From the NCBI GenBank assembly GCA_046539045.1, contig JBKHHU010000011.1, positions 1 to 36,941 of the forward strand: a DNA stretch of 36,941 nucleotides, given 5' to 3'. The position numbers were made by a program, and so were the translations under genes. Each line of letters begins with the position of its first letter. Position 1 is the stretch's first letter. Positions 1-8,648 of the stretch are shown here, piece after piece. The stretch is from JBKHHU01 sp046539045 (lineage in GTDB: Bacteria; Planctomycetota; Phycisphaerae; SM23-33). Below the pieces are notes generated by a model that saw only the letters and a list, made by a program, of their open reading frames with translations, was not told the DNA's origin and ran no database searches.

Positions 1-451
1 CTGATACAGACGACGGCGTTGCGTACTCGGAGTCAGCGTCCCCCGTATGCACCAGGCGCTCGCCGCTGGGTGCGCCGTGGGTTTCGGTTTCGGCGGCGTG
101 AGCGGACACCGCGGAGTCGCCCGCCACCACCCACTCACTCCCATCATAGGTGCGGATCTCGTCGTCGTCGCTGATCCAGAGCGACAGGCCCTCGAACGGG
201 GTGATGAAGTTCCACACGCTGCCGTCGTAGTAGGCGACGTTACCGTCCTCGCCGTTCCAGTCGTCGCCAGTGGCATCGTCCGGCAGGATGTAGACGTCGC
301 CTGCATCCGGGCTGGATGGTTGGTCGGTCGTGGTGCGCGACAGGGCGCGGAATGACAGCGCCTCGATCCGCCGAAGGGCCTCGTTGTGTGTCAGATATTT
401 GTTCGCCTGAGATTCGCTGATCTCGGGCATGCCGGTGATTGGCGTCGTCAT
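1..451 (-). CDS. Tail fibre, N-terminal part (DUF2793-like), cut by window edge
   Basis: The ATG lies at 451-449 and overlaps the stop of the upstream tip-protein gene as ATGA. The first 150 residues have the DUF2793 pattern seen at the start of many siphovirus tail fibres: a start resembling PEISESQANKYLTHNEALRR, then G-D-V-Y-I-L-P, a W-N-G-E segment and repeated W-containing strands. The frame is open to position 1 and ends mid-codon with one base over. The minus strand at position 36941 starts with two bases over, in frame with the leucine-rich-repeat ORF at 36208-36941. Together they would make a fibre of about 394 residues, with a DUF2793 virion-attachment end and a leucine-rich receptor-binding end. 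Family assignment is from memory of the pattern; the join is inferred. Confidence 0.75.
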   Translation of the reverse strand, partial: MTTPITGMPEISESQANKYLTHNEALRRIEALSFRALSRTTTDQPSSPDAGDVYILPDDATGDDWNGEDGNVAYYDGSVWNFITPFEGLSLWISDDDEIRTYDGSEWVVAGDSAVSAHAAETETHGAPSGERLVHTGDADSEYATPSSVS

Positions 452-3400
452 ACTGTGACCTCTGCGTAGTAGCCAGCGCCCACGGTCGCGGAGACCTGGG
501 CGACCTTGATCGTGTCGCCTGCTGAGGCGGTGACGGTGGCGCTCGGGCTGGTGACGTCCTCGCTGGACTGCTCAGTGCCGCCGGAGAACACCTTGACGCG
601 GTACTTCTCCTCGTCCTCACCCAGCGGCACGTCGACGTTATCGCGCCACTCGCCACCAATGCGTGTGCGGCGGACCCACGTCACGTCGAACGTGCCGTCG
701 CCGTTGTCCCGGGCCTTGAGGTGCGCCGGGCTGTAGGGCTCCAAGCCGACGCCGTGGTTCGTGAATTCTTCCGCGTCCGTTCCGCCGATGAACTTGCCCG
801 TGGTCACCGCCTTGTAGAGCCGCTCGGAACCGATGGCGTTGGCGTCCATCGGTGCGCGCTCGAGCGACGATGACTGGAGCAGGACGAAGGTGTCGCCGGT
901 TGAGTGCTGTCCGGTCATCCACTCTGTGCCGCGACGTCCGCGGATGAAGTGGGACAGCGTGTAGCTGCCGTCGGACTCAAGCGTGGCGTCACGGAACTGA
1001 AGAATCTCCCAGCCGGTGGCGTTCGAACCGATCGCTGCCGCGTTGCTCTGACCGTCCATGAGCGCTGAGTCGGTGATGCTGGACAGATCGCCTTGTGGAA
1101 GCGAGACGTTGACGCTGTTCGCCCGGTCGATGATCTCCGTGGGGCCGTCGGCCAGCGCGTCGGTCGTCGTGCCGATGGGGCTACCCGACAGGACCGAGGC
1201 CAGCGCATCGTAGGTCTCGCCGTCGTCGGTGGAGCGATACAGCACGGAGCCGGTCCAGCCGGACAGGTAGCCGTTGGCGGCCACGTAGAAACCGGAGTCG
1301 TTGTCGGCGTCACGCAGGATCGGAATGTCGAGCAGCACGGCATTCGTAGGTCCGCGCTCGCTGACTGTCTGCGGGCCGCGGTCCAGGGTCGAGCCGCTTG
1401 CCGTCGAGTCGTAGATGCCGGCCGATTCGGCCACGGCCTCGATCTCGAGCACGTCGCCGTTCTTGATCCGCACGATGCGCATCTCGAAAGAGTTGCCGCC
1501 TTCCTCGACTGTGATAACGTCGCCCGGGTCGAGCCACTCATAGCGAGGGGGCAGCGGTGTAGAATACCGGGTGCGCTCCAGCCAGGCGTTGTAAAGTAGC
1601 ACCTCGGCCACCTGAGCTATTTTGTCGGCCGACTCCGCCAGCGGCAGGTCCAGGTCCTCTGTGTGCTCGCTGCGGGTGATGATCCGCTGGGCTCTTTGCG
1701 CGTTCTTCTCGTAGTCGCTGTTGACGTCGAGGTGGTTGACCACAACTTCGCGCGGTAGCTCGACTTCCTGCTGCCGGGTCTCGGAGAGCATCGGCGGCGC
1801 GTCGTCGCCTGCCGGGCGCGCGGCCAGTTCCTCGTCGGTCACGGTCAGCACAGACGGACCGCCGCGTTTGATCCATTTCAGAACCCAGTCGCTTTCCACG
1901 GCATCGAAAAAGTAGGCGCGCTGCAACGGCGTGATCGCGGCGCGGGCGGTCATGGACTTGGTGCGGGCGAACCCCGGCACGTTGTCGTCCAGTTCGGTGA
2001 CGTCGATGTCGCTGGTGGACAGGCCCGCGTTGGTGCACAGGTCGGTCACGATGTCGGATAGATAAACGCCGTCATTTGTGACGAATTTCGCCGAGATTAC
2101 TATTTCGTCGTTATAGAGAGAATTTACTCCGACAAGGAGGTCCTCCCCCTCAGCGTGCTTCATCTTTGAGATATTGCCGTCATCATAGCGAGTTTCCCAC
2201 GTCGCCCCGTCGTCATGCGAGACGTACACGCCTCCGTGAGATTCAACTCCGCTAGAGGAATCGGCAATCAGCTCTCCATCGTGGTAAGCAAAATTGACGA
2301 GATCACCGGCGGAAGAGGTTGACCAGCTGTTTCCGCCGTCTGATGTCCGTATTTGCACGTTATTACCGAACGCAACTACGGCTTTTACTCCATCAAATAC
2401 AATGGCTCCGGTAACTAGATCGTACTCCTCATAACGATACGATTTACTCCACGAGTCTCCACCGTTATAAGATACGAGTATGTCGCAAGCGCCGTTATCA
2501 TCGTCTTCATGGGCAGCAATCATGAATGACGAATTTCCTACGATATGATCTATTTTGCCGTTTGTGTGATCGGGTACATACACAAGGGTGCCAGATAACG
2601 ACAACCGGGAACTCTTGTATATGCCAGAATCATCCCCTCTGTCACCAATCCCGACCACTATATTCCCGTCACCTATAGGCATAACCCCATCATCTGACGA
2701 GAAGTTATCTAACTGGAACAGAATATCGCCAGCTTTCGTGCCGAAATTCTTTATCTCATGTATTTCTGTGACGTTGTCAGTGTCAGGTCTAGAGTACCCT
2801 CTAACGTAAAGCGAATTACGCCCCAAAATGCCAACGCTGTAAACAGATTTGAGATCAAAACTGCTTGTCAGCTCTATACCGTTTACCCATGTTTCTCCAA
2901 AATCGAAAGAAACGGCGATCATTTCTTCGTAATCCGGATAGCCTACGCTGATCCACGCAGCAAGCGTCCCGTCAGCGAATGGGAATACTCCCTTAATATT
3001 GGACTGGGAGCTATCCCAGAAAGACAACCCACCATCATCAAAATTGATGACCGAGTTCCAGCATCCGCCGAACTTGCATTCGCTGCCGGCACGAACAACC
3101 TCCGCCTCGATCTGCGGAGGGCGGTTGCCGAAGTCCTCGAGCTGCAGATCCTTGAACACGATGTAGGGCGTGCCGCGGTAGGCCGGCACGTTGCCCGCGC
3201 CGTGCAGGGCTTCGAGCGTCGGGTCTGGGTCCTGGTCCTCGGTGCCGTTGTAGACGATGATGTTGCCCCGGCTAGCACTGATGCTCTGCGCGTCGGCGTC
3301 AACGTCGCGGGTCCAGATCAGGGTGCCGTTCGCCCAGATTCGGCGCACGCCGGTGATCGGGCCTGCGCCAAGGGCCACGGCCATAGTAATCGAATAGGTG

Positions 3401-3735
3401 TAGGTGGTCTGCGTGCCGCCGCCCCCGCCGCCTTTGCCGCCGGTGCTCTCCGTGTGCTTGGTCTCCTTGATCTTGGTGCTGTCGATGATCTGCCCGCCTT
3501 GGCGGTAGGTGCCCCACGTCTCCGGGCGGGGCGAGCCGTAAGCGGGCGAGTTAACTTGCAGGTCATTGAGGCGCGGGCCTTCCACGTCCGGGCCGTCCGG
3601 GGCGAACAGGTAGCTCCCCAGCGAGGAGCCGACCGCCCAGCCGATGGACGCGGCCGACATGCCGAACACGCTGACGCCAGCGAATGCGGTGCCGCCGATT
3701 GCCGCGCCGACTGCGCCTAGTGCCAGAGTCGCCAT
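448..3735 (-). CDS. Tail tip / central fibre protein (J / GTA gp15-like) with BNR insert
   Basis: A 1095-residue protein starting at ATG 3735-3733, which overlaps the preceding peptidase stop as TGATG. The N-terminus is a Gly/Ala-rich hydrophobic stretch, followed by a segment with Y-G-S-P-R-P-E-T-W-G and a Gly-rich linker, as in tail-tip proteins of the J or gene-transfer-agent gp15 type. The order DUF2460, DUF2163, NlpC/P60, then this gene matches that module. Residues about 225-555 are unlike the rest: AT-richer DNA and at least four Asp-box (BNR) motifs, S/T-x-D/N-x-G-x-T/S-W, suggesting an inserted beta-propeller. The C-terminal part returns to GC-rich DNA with fibronectin-like strands. 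The product should sit at the tail tip, joining hub to fibre and taking part in host recognition. Confidence 0.85.
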   Translation of the reverse strand: MATLALGAVGAAIGGTAFAGVSVFGMSAASIGWAVGSSLGSYLFAPDGPDVEGPRLNDLQVNSPAYGSPRPETWGTYRQGGQIIDSTKIKETKHTESTGGKGGGGGGTQTTYTYSITMAVALGAGPITGVRRIWANGTLIWTRDVDADAQSISASRGNIIVYNGTEDQDPDPTLEALHGAGNVPAYRGTPYIVFKDLQLEDFGNRPPQIEAEVVRAGSECKFGGCWNSVINFDDGGLSFWDSSQSNIKGVFPFADGTLAAWISVGYPDYEEMIAVSFDFGETWVNGIELTSSFDLKSVYSVGILGRNSLYVRGYSRPDTDNVTEIHEIKNFGTKAGDILFQLDNFSSDDGVMPIGDGNIVVGIGDRGDDSGIYKSSRLSLSGTLVYVPDHTNGKIDHIVGNSSFMIAAHEDDDNGACDILVSYNGGDSWSKSYRYEEYDLVTGAIVFDGVKAVVAFGNNVQIRTSDGGNSWSTSSAGDLVNFAYHDGELIADSSSGVESHGGVYVSHDDGATWETRYDDGNISKMKHAEGEDLLVGVNSLYNDEIVISAKFVTNDGVYLSDIVTDLCTNAGLSTSDIDVTELDDNVPGFARTKSMTARAAITPLQRAYFFDAVESDWVLKWIKRGGPSVLTVTDEELAARPAGDDAPPMLSETRQQEVELPREVVVNHLDVNSDYEKNAQRAQRIITRSEHTEDLDLPLAESADKIAQVAEVLLYNAWLERTRYSTPLPPRYEWLDPGDVITVEEGGNSFEMRIVRIKNGDVLEIEAVAESAGIYDSTASGSTLDRGPQTVSERGPTNAVLLDIPILRDADNDSGFYVAANGYLSGWTGSVLYRSTDDGETYDALASVLSGSPIGTTTDALADGPTEIIDRANSVNVSLPQGDLSSITDSALMDGQSNAAAIGSNATGWEILQFRDATLESDGSYTLSHFIRGRRGTEWMTGQHSTGDTFVLLQSSSLERAPMDANAIGSERLYKAVTTGKFIGGTDAEEFTNHGVGLEPYSPAHLKARDNGDGTFDVTWVRRTRIGGEWRDNVDVPLGEDEEKYRVKVFSGGTEQSSEDVTSPSATVTASAGDTIKVAQVSATVGAGYYAEVTV
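2050..3060 (-). other. BNR/Asp-box insert inside the tip protein
   Basis: This stretch is visibly AT-richer than the surrounding gene, the reading frame is unbroken, and the residues change to S/D/N/Y/I-rich. Four Asp-box motifs can be read (SFDFGETW, SYNGGDSW, TSDGGNSW, SHDDGATW), the fold signature of sialidase-like beta-propeller blades. Flanking sequence resumes tip-protein character on both sides. A glycan-binding or receptor-contact module acquired by recombination is the simplest reading. Catalytic sialidase residues are not evident. Edges are judged by eye to within about 30 bp. Confidence 0.7.
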
Positions 3736-4163
3736 CAGTCCTCCACTCCACGGAATCGGAATGCCGCGACGATCCGCCGCCGCCAGGTGTCGTCCAGGCC
3801 GTGCTCGACGCACCGGCCGATGTCCTGATAGGCGTGGATCACGCCAGGGCGGCCGTCAGCCAAGGTCGAGGCGAGACCGACGTGCATGGGCTGGATGAAG
3901 CGGAACCAGTACACGTCGCCGTCACGCACGTCGCCGACCGGTATGCGCTCCATCCACTGGTCGAGGTGCGCGCCCATGCGCTCGGGGTGCGGCTGCCGGC
4001 CGTAGCCGATTTCCCGGTAGCCCTCGACGATGCCGGTGGCGATGCCGGTGCCGATGATGAGCCCGGCGCAGTCCACGGCGCGGCCACGCACGCGGCCCTG
4101 GTGCCGAAACGGCGTGCCGATCCAGCGGCGGGCCTCGGTGATGATGTCGTTGCGCGTGGTCAT
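3735..4163 (-). CDS. NlpC/P60 family tail peptidase (GTA gp14-like)
   Basis: A 142-residue cysteine peptidase of the NlpC/P60 fold. The catalytic Cys32 lies in the motif V-D-C-A-G-L, with candidate catalytic His94 (M-H-V-G-L) and His110 (V-I-H-A-Y). In tail modules of this layout the enzyme is carried at the tail tip and cuts peptidoglycan stem peptides during DNA entry. The ATG overlaps the stop of the DUF2163 gene (4160-4163, ATGA), and its own stop overlaps the tip-protein start, so translation of the three is probably coupled. Length is usual for the phage family. Confidence 0.9.
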   Translation of the reverse strand: MTTRNDIITEARRWIGTPFRHQGRVRGRAVDCAGLIIGTGIATGIVEGYREIGYGRQPHPERMGAHLDQWMERIPVGDVRDGDVYWFRFIQPMHVGLASTLADGRPGVIHAYQDIGRCVEHGLDDTWRRRIVAAFRFRGVED

Positions 4164-4990
4164 CCGATCTGGTTCATGTTGTCGCTGCCCGGGATGTACG
4201 GGAATCCGCGGAAGTTGGCGACGTTGCTGAACTGGTCGCGGCAGGTCGCGAGCTTCTTGTCGCAGCCGGGATAGACCTCGTATTCGTCGCCTGACTGGAT
4301 CGGCTCGGGCATGGCGTCGAACAGCAGGAAGGTCGAGCCGTCGAATGCCTTGACCTCGCTCTCCCGGCCCTCGTTATCGCCGCTGGTCCACGTGAGCAGG
4401 CCGTAATCGAACAGGCCCGAGTCCTCGCTGCGACTCGTGTCGGTGAACTCGTAGGCGCTGGCGACCGAATCGACCGAGCCGGTGACGGTCAGCGGGTCAA
4501 GATCGACCTTGCAGCGGTCGTCGCCAACGTTTGCCGGACACCTCCCTAGATATTCCTCGCCAATCTTCTGTTGCAACGCCTGGGTCAAGCTGCGCACCTC
4601 GGCGACGAATAGCCGGTCCTGCCGGCCGATCTCGCCAATCCAGCCGCGGGGTAACTTCAGGATGCCTTGCGACGTGTCCGCCCAGTTGATCTTGAACGTG
4701 TAAACGTCCGCCCGGTCGAACCGGCCGGCGGCGATGTCGGCCTCGGTGATCGCATCGGAGTCGAGGAAGCCCTGCACGTCCATGCCGTCGACCGACATGT
4801 CCGACGACTGCTCGAACTTCGTCGGGGTGAACCCGGCCGGCGAGTACGTCACACCGTCCCACGTAATCGCCTCGTCGTGGGTGGTAAAGCCCATCTGCGT
4901 ACCGTCCTTGAGCTCGAGCAGCCAGCACGTGGCGATGGTGCGAACGGACGATTCCCAGTGCTCCTTTAGCTCCGGCGTGATCGTCTTCAT
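4160..4990 (-). CDS. DUF2163 / phage BR0599-family tail hub protein (GTA gp13-like)
   Basis: A 276-residue protein. The N-terminal half has the DUF2163 pattern (TCWLLELKDG, then G-F-T-T-H-D), and the C-terminus carries the BR0599 signature with G-C-D, T-C-x-x-x-F-x-N and N-F-R-G-F-P. These late cysteines are thought to bind an iron-sulphur cluster or metal in the related gene-transfer-agent hub; that role is from family knowledge. It lies between DUF2460 and NlpC/P60 with ATGA overlaps on both sides. It should form part of the tail-tip hub. Confidence 0.9.
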   Translation of the reverse strand: MKTITPELKEHWESSVRTIATCWLLELKDGTQMGFTTHDEAITWDGVTYSPAGFTPTKFEQSSDMSVDGMDVQGFLDSDAITEADIAAGRFDRADVYTFKINWADTSQGILKLPRGWIGEIGRQDRLFVAEVRSLTQALQQKIGEEYLGRCPANVGDDRCKVDLDPLTVTGSVDSVASAYEFTDTSRSEDSGLFDYGLLTWTSGDNEGRESEVKAFDGSTFLLFDAMPEPIQSGDEYEVYPGCDKKLATCRDQFSNVANFRGFPYIPGSDNMNQIG

Positions 4991-5802
4991 ACCCGGACCT
5001 CGCGTATCGGCACCGAAGCGCTCAGCGAGTCATAGGCGTCGAACGACGTTGTGATCCGGTTCTCCTCAAATCGGCAGGGCACGTCGAACTCGCCCGACCA
5101 GGTCAATTCCTCGTCGCTCTGCACGTACTTGGCCGCGGTGCCGCCGCTGGTGTACTCGTCGAACTCGGACGTGTCGATGCCGAGCTCGAAGGTGTCGTCG
5201 TCGACGCGCGTGATCTCGTAGACCTCGCCGTTCACCTCGGTCATGCCGTTCACGTCGCTGATGTGTATCTCGTCGCCGGTCGAGAAGCCGTGGCCGGCGG
5301 CCGTGACCGTGCCACTGGAATCCCGGGCGATGTCGTCGATGCTGGCCGTGCTGTCGGCGTCGAGCGTGACGATGCCGGTCTCGGTGTCGAGGCTGTATTC
5401 GGTGATGGTGGAGCCGTCACGCTTGAGTGTGATGCTGACCGGCTTGGTGATCTTGCGGGTGTAGTCGTTCAGCCCTGTTCCGTAGGTCTTGCGCAACTGC
5501 ACTTCCGGGCCGCCGTCCGGGGCCAGCGCCTCGTCGGTTGCCTGGTAGTCGCCCCAATCCTTGTACCGAAATCCGTAGGTCCGACCCCTCACTTCGTGGA
5601 AGAAGGCGATCAACTCGCGCATTTCCTCTGGCGACTTGACGCCGAGCGCGACGTTGCCGGCATAGAGCGGATTCGCCCACTGCTGGGTTCGGACCTCACG
5701 GCCAGACGACACCTCCACGACATCGGTGTTCCAGGCGGGTCCGAAGTCCGAGCCGTAGGAAATCTTCTCCGGGAATTGAATCTCGAGAAACGGTGCCGGC
5801 AT
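4987..5802 (-). CDS. DUF2460 distal tail protein with inserted E1-FCCH-like domain
   Basis: A 271-residue protein. The N-terminus (FPEKISYGS, then R-T-Y-G-F-R-Y-K-D-W-x-D-Y) and the C-terminus (F-D-V-P-C-R-F) are the DUF2460 signature of distal tail proteins in GTA-like tips. Residues about 155-225 contain a small all-beta segment (V-T-A-A-G-H-G-F-S-T-G-D, then V-N-G-E-V-Y-E-I) resembling the E1-FCCH-type domain often inserted in phage tail proteins. The gene follows the tape measure gene directly and shares one base with it. It should cap the tail tube and dock the hub. Confidence 0.88.
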   Translation of the reverse strand: MPAPFLEIQFPEKISYGSDFGPAWNTDVVEVSSGREVRTQQWANPLYAGNVALGVKSPEEMRELIAFFHEVRGRTYGFRYKDWGDYQATDEALAPDGGPEVQLRKTYGTGLNDYTRKITKPVSITLKRDGSTITEYSLDTETGIVTLDADSTASIDDIARDSSGTVTAAGHGFSTGDEIHISDVNGMTEVNGEVYEITRVDDDTFELGIDTSEFDEYTSGGTAAKYVQSDEELTWSGEFDVPCRFEENRITTSFDAYDSLSASVPIREVRV

Positions 5803-7964
5803 TACATATCCCTCCGGGCGCGTTGCAGGGTACGGGCAGCCGATGCCGCCGCACGACCGCCAGCCTCCTTCACGCCGGTGGCGTCACGCACGCCATGGAA
5901 GTGCTGGGTGATCTTGATGCTGCCCTGCTGCCCCTTGCTGTGGTCGACCACTGTCTCCCGTGGGTGCATCATCGCGAGGAATCCGCCTTGTCCATCCAGC
6001 CCCCCGGTTCGGGTTCCGTTCCCAGTGTAGCCGCCACCATCGAAGCTGAACAGGTTCCCGGCCCACGATCCAAACGAGCCGGCGAGGTTCGACAGCCAGC
6101 CGCCGCCTCCACCGCCGCCCCCGCCGAGCTCTTTCGACATGAAATCCATCAGCTGGCTCGCCATGAGGTCAGCGACCATCCGGTCGATCGTGGACTTGAA
6201 CCGGTCGCCGAGACTGTCGAACTCGCCCTGCATGACGCTGAAGAACCCATCGCTCAGAGAACGCTGCATGTTGCGCGCCGCTTCATCCCAGAAGTTCGCC
6301 ATGTCCGATGATGTATCGCTGGCCTTTTCCTCGACGCTCTCCATCGCGTCCATCGTGGCCCGGGCATACGTGTCCCAACTGATCGCGCCGGACTCGAGCA
6401 GCTCGTTGTAGTCCGCCATGTCCGCGTTGAGCCGCTCCAGTGGGGTGCGGGTCGACTCGTAGAGGTACTGGGCCTCTCGTTGCGCCTCTGCGGCCTCATC
6501 TGACGCCTGACGCTGCCTGTAGAGTGATGAGGCGAGCTCCTCGACCTTCTCGCGCTGGCTGGCGGTCTCGTTGCCGGACAAACCGGCCATCTCCTGGTAG
6601 ACGAACAGTTCCTCGCCCGTCAGTTCAAGCTCACGCCGCTGCCGGCGAAGGGAATCGGTCAGGCGGTCATATTCGCTTTCGGTCTCTCGAGCACGATCCG
6701 CCGAATCGTCTCCCGCATCCGGCATCGTGAGGATGGAGCCGAAGCCTGGCCCGCTTTCGCCGCTGCCCATGGCGCGCAACGGCTCGGATGGGAGCCCGGC
6801 CATGGAACGTGCGGCTTCGGGGGCTTCTTTCCTGGCGCGATCGAAGAACGTCTCCATCCGCCTGTCGGTTTGCTCGATCGCAGCCTCGACGCTCCCGAAC
6901 TGCTCGACGAGTTGCAGCAGGCCCTGGTCGTCAATGAGGTCTTCTGCGGTCGCTCGACGCGGTGCGGAAAAGAACCCGTCTCGCGTGGTGCGCCCACTTT
7001 CGAGCTCCCTCTGGACCTCTTCCAGCTGCTCGCGCTGTGCAACCAAGGCGTCGTATTCAGGGCCGAAGCCGCTAAGTTCCTGCCCCATTACAGCGGCGGC
7101 CGTCGCCTCACCGACCCATCTTGAGAAATTGGCGAACTCTTCTGCCGCCCGCATTGCCCCGCTGGCCACGCGCTGCATGGAGTCGGCCAGGCGCTCGATG
7201 TTTTCGGCGTTCTCGGCCACGCGACGCGAGAACTCCGCGCTTATCTGGCGCCTCACGTCGTTCAGTGCCTCGTTTGCTTCCGATGCTCCCTGGGCCAAAT
7301 CGTCCGACATGGCACGGCCGGAGTCGATCGCGTCTTCCATTAATCGGCGCATGCCGGCCGCGTTGTCTTCGAGAAGGGGTAGGAGCATCGTCGCATCCGA
7401 TGCGAATGCCTCCAGGATCTGGATGCGCTCACCCCGCGTGCCCACTTCATCCAAGCCATCGGCTATGGCCAGAAGCTGCTCGTCGGGAGAGAGGCGATTA
7501 AGCTCCTCTAGGGAAAGGCCAAGGCGCTCCAGTTCTTCGGCCGCTTCGCCGCCTCCTGTGGCGTAAGCCTCCGCGATCTTCTCCGAGGTGTCTTTGAGGA
7601 TGTCACGGAGCTTGCCTGCGTCAACCTGGACCGTCTCAGACGCGGACTGCATGGCCAGGAGTTTCTGAGTCGACATCCCCAGTGCGTCGGCGTAATCGTT
7701 CGTCGCGTCTGTGGCCGCCAGCGAACCTTTCGCCATGCGGGCGAATACCGCGACCGTGCCGATGCCGATGAACGACTTGAGCGCCGTCGACGCACCGTCG
7801 AACGATCGCCCGGCGCGCGTTGCACTTTTCCCGGCGCCACGCATCGCCCGGGACGTGCGATTGCCCTGGCGCTCGACGCCGCCCAGCGTGCGGTCGAACC
7901 GACGCAGGTTCCGCTCGCCTTTGGTGGAGTCTACGACGATCTCCAAGCGGGATTGGTAGGCCAT
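5802..7964 (-). CDS. Tail tape measure protein
   Basis: A 720-residue protein, the usual size for a short-to-medium siphovirus tail. Long Ala/Glu/Arg-rich helical and coiled-coil stretches fill residues about 60-560. A hydrophobic segment near residue 65-80 and a nine-glycine run followed by W-L-S-N-L-A-G-S-F near the C-terminus are typical of lambda-type tape measures. It lies directly after the frameshifted chaperone genes, the conserved position. It sets tail length and is ejected with the DNA. The start is ATG 7964-7962, two bases after the upstream stop. Confidence 0.95.
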   Translation of the reverse strand: MAYQSRLEIVVDSTKGERNLRRFDRTLGGVERQGNRTSRAMRGAGKSATRAGRSFDGASTALKSFIGIGTVAVFARMAKGSLAATDATNDYADALGMSTQKLLAMQSASETVQVDAGKLRDILKDTSEKIAEAYATGGGEAAEELERLGLSLEELNRLSPDEQLLAIADGLDEVGTRGERIQILEAFASDATMLLPLLEDNAAGMRRLMEDAIDSGRAMSDDLAQGASEANEALNDVRRQISAEFSRRVAENAENIERLADSMQRVASGAMRAAEEFANFSRWVGEATAAAVMGQELSGFGPEYDALVAQREQLEEVQRELESGRTTRDGFFSAPRRATAEDLIDDQGLLQLVEQFGSVEAAIEQTDRRMETFFDRARKEAPEAARSMAGLPSEPLRAMGSGESGPGFGSILTMPDAGDDSADRARETESEYDRLTDSLRRQRRELELTGEELFVYQEMAGLSGNETASQREKVEELASSLYRQRQASDEAAEAQREAQYLYESTRTPLERLNADMADYNELLESGAISWDTYARATMDAMESVEEKASDTSSDMANFWDEAARNMQRSLSDGFFSVMQGEFDSLGDRFKSTIDRMVADLMASQLMDFMSKELGGGGGGGGGWLSNLAGSFGSWAGNLFSFDGGGYTGNGTRTGGLDGQGGFLAMMHPRETVVDHSKGQQGSIKITQHFHGVRDATGVKEAGGRAAASAARTLQRARRDM

Positions 7965-7966
7965 TG

Positions 7967-8284
7967 TTACCGCCTCTTGGGCTTGCGTGTTTCAAGGAGC
8001 GCGTCGTCCAGGCTGCTCAGCACCATGATAGCTTCATCGTAGTCACATGGAAGCCGTAGGCGGTCGACAATCTCGAAGATGTCCCGTGGTGGGATGGGCA
8101 ATGGTCCGCTCCATGAGACCGGACGACCCCGGTCGAGCGCCCAGAAAGCGCTCGCCCACATCATCGTGCGCGGGTCGGCTTCCGGTGCCGACTGCTTCAG
8201 TTTGAGTTGCCGCGCAACGCGGTTGTACTGCTCCGCGTCACCGCCCCACTCTAGCTCGAACCTGAGCCAGCGCTTTGCTTTTCC
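7967..8284 (-). CDS. Tail chaperone -1 frame extension (gpGT-like T domain)
   Basis: In the -1 frame relative to the short chaperone, an uninterrupted coding stretch of about 105 codons runs from the slippery site to TAA at 7969-7967. It begins with residues resembling KAKRWLRFELEWGGDAEQYN and continues to K-P-K-R-R. It has good protein character (WLRFELEW, LPIPPRDIFEIVDRLRLP) but no start codon with a ribosome binding site near its 5' end. The first ATG, at 8164, would remove a third of it. It is therefore read as the T extension made by ribosomal frameshifting, giving a fusion of about 225 residues. Confidence 0.8.
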   Translation of the reverse strand, partial: GKAKRWLRFELEWGGDAEQYNRVARQLKLKQSAPEADPRTMMWASAFWALDRGRPVSWSGPLPIPPRDIFEIVDRLRLPCDYDEAIMVLSSLDDALLETRKPKRR

Positions 8285-8646
8285 GCCTGGTCGGAAATGT
8301 CGTCCCGACGGAAGTTCTCCATGCGCTGCGCCTCGGCGAGAATCCGGGTCATCAGGTCCGGGTTCTCCTCGAGCACGGCCGTCGCGGCCTCGACCGAATA
8401 CTTGATCGGCTTGTCGTTTGCATCAACCACATCATCCCAGTCCTTGAGGATGCCCTCGGCCAAGGCGCGCATCAGCGTCTGTTCCTTCTCGTCGGGACCT
8501 ACCGCCCGGCGGTAGCCGGATCGTTCGAGGGCCGATTCGTAGGTGGAATTGCCGGCCCGGGCGACCTTGAACCGACCGCCCATGATCTCGACCCAGGCCC
8601 CTTCCGTGAACTTGGCCGGGTCGTTTCGCTTTGCGTTGAATGCCAT
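8251..8646 (-). CDS. Tail assembly chaperone, short form (gpG-like)
   Basis: A 131-residue protein between the tail tube and tape measure genes, the position of lambda G. It has an N-terminal beta segment (G-A-W-V-E-I-M-G-G-R-F-K-V-A-R) and a helical, charged C-terminus that becomes low-complexity (S-A-G-S-G-S-S) just before the TAG stop. Chaperones of this class hold the tape measure protein open for tube polymerisation. A slippery GGAAAAG run at 8278-8284 lies eight codons before the stop and leads to the overlapping -1 frame, so this is the major product of a two-product gene. Confidence 0.88.
   Translation of the reverse strand: MAFNAKRNDPAKFTEGAWVEIMGGRFKVARAGNSTYESALERSGYRRAVGPDEKEQTLMRALAEGILKDWDDVVDANDKPIKYSVEAATAVLEENPDLMTRILAEAQRMENFRRDDISDQAEKQSAGSGSS
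8278..8284 (-). promoter_or_regulatory. Programmed -1 frameshift site in the tail chaperone gene
   Basis: Minus-strand heptamer G-GAA-AAG. Slipping back one base changes the codons to GGA-AAA, and the A-site Lys tRNA re-pairs well. It is close to, but not identical with, the lambda G/GT heptamer G-GGA-AAG: the P-site re-pairing has one mismatch. It lies where the downstream -1 frame becomes coding. Confidence 0.65.
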
Positions 8647-8648
8647 GA

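Noticed and set aside
3736..3813. Upstream extension of the tip protein ORF
   Set aside because: It overlaps the NlpC/P60 gene in another frame. The ATG at 3735 gives the normal Gly/Ala-rich start and a TGATG overlap.
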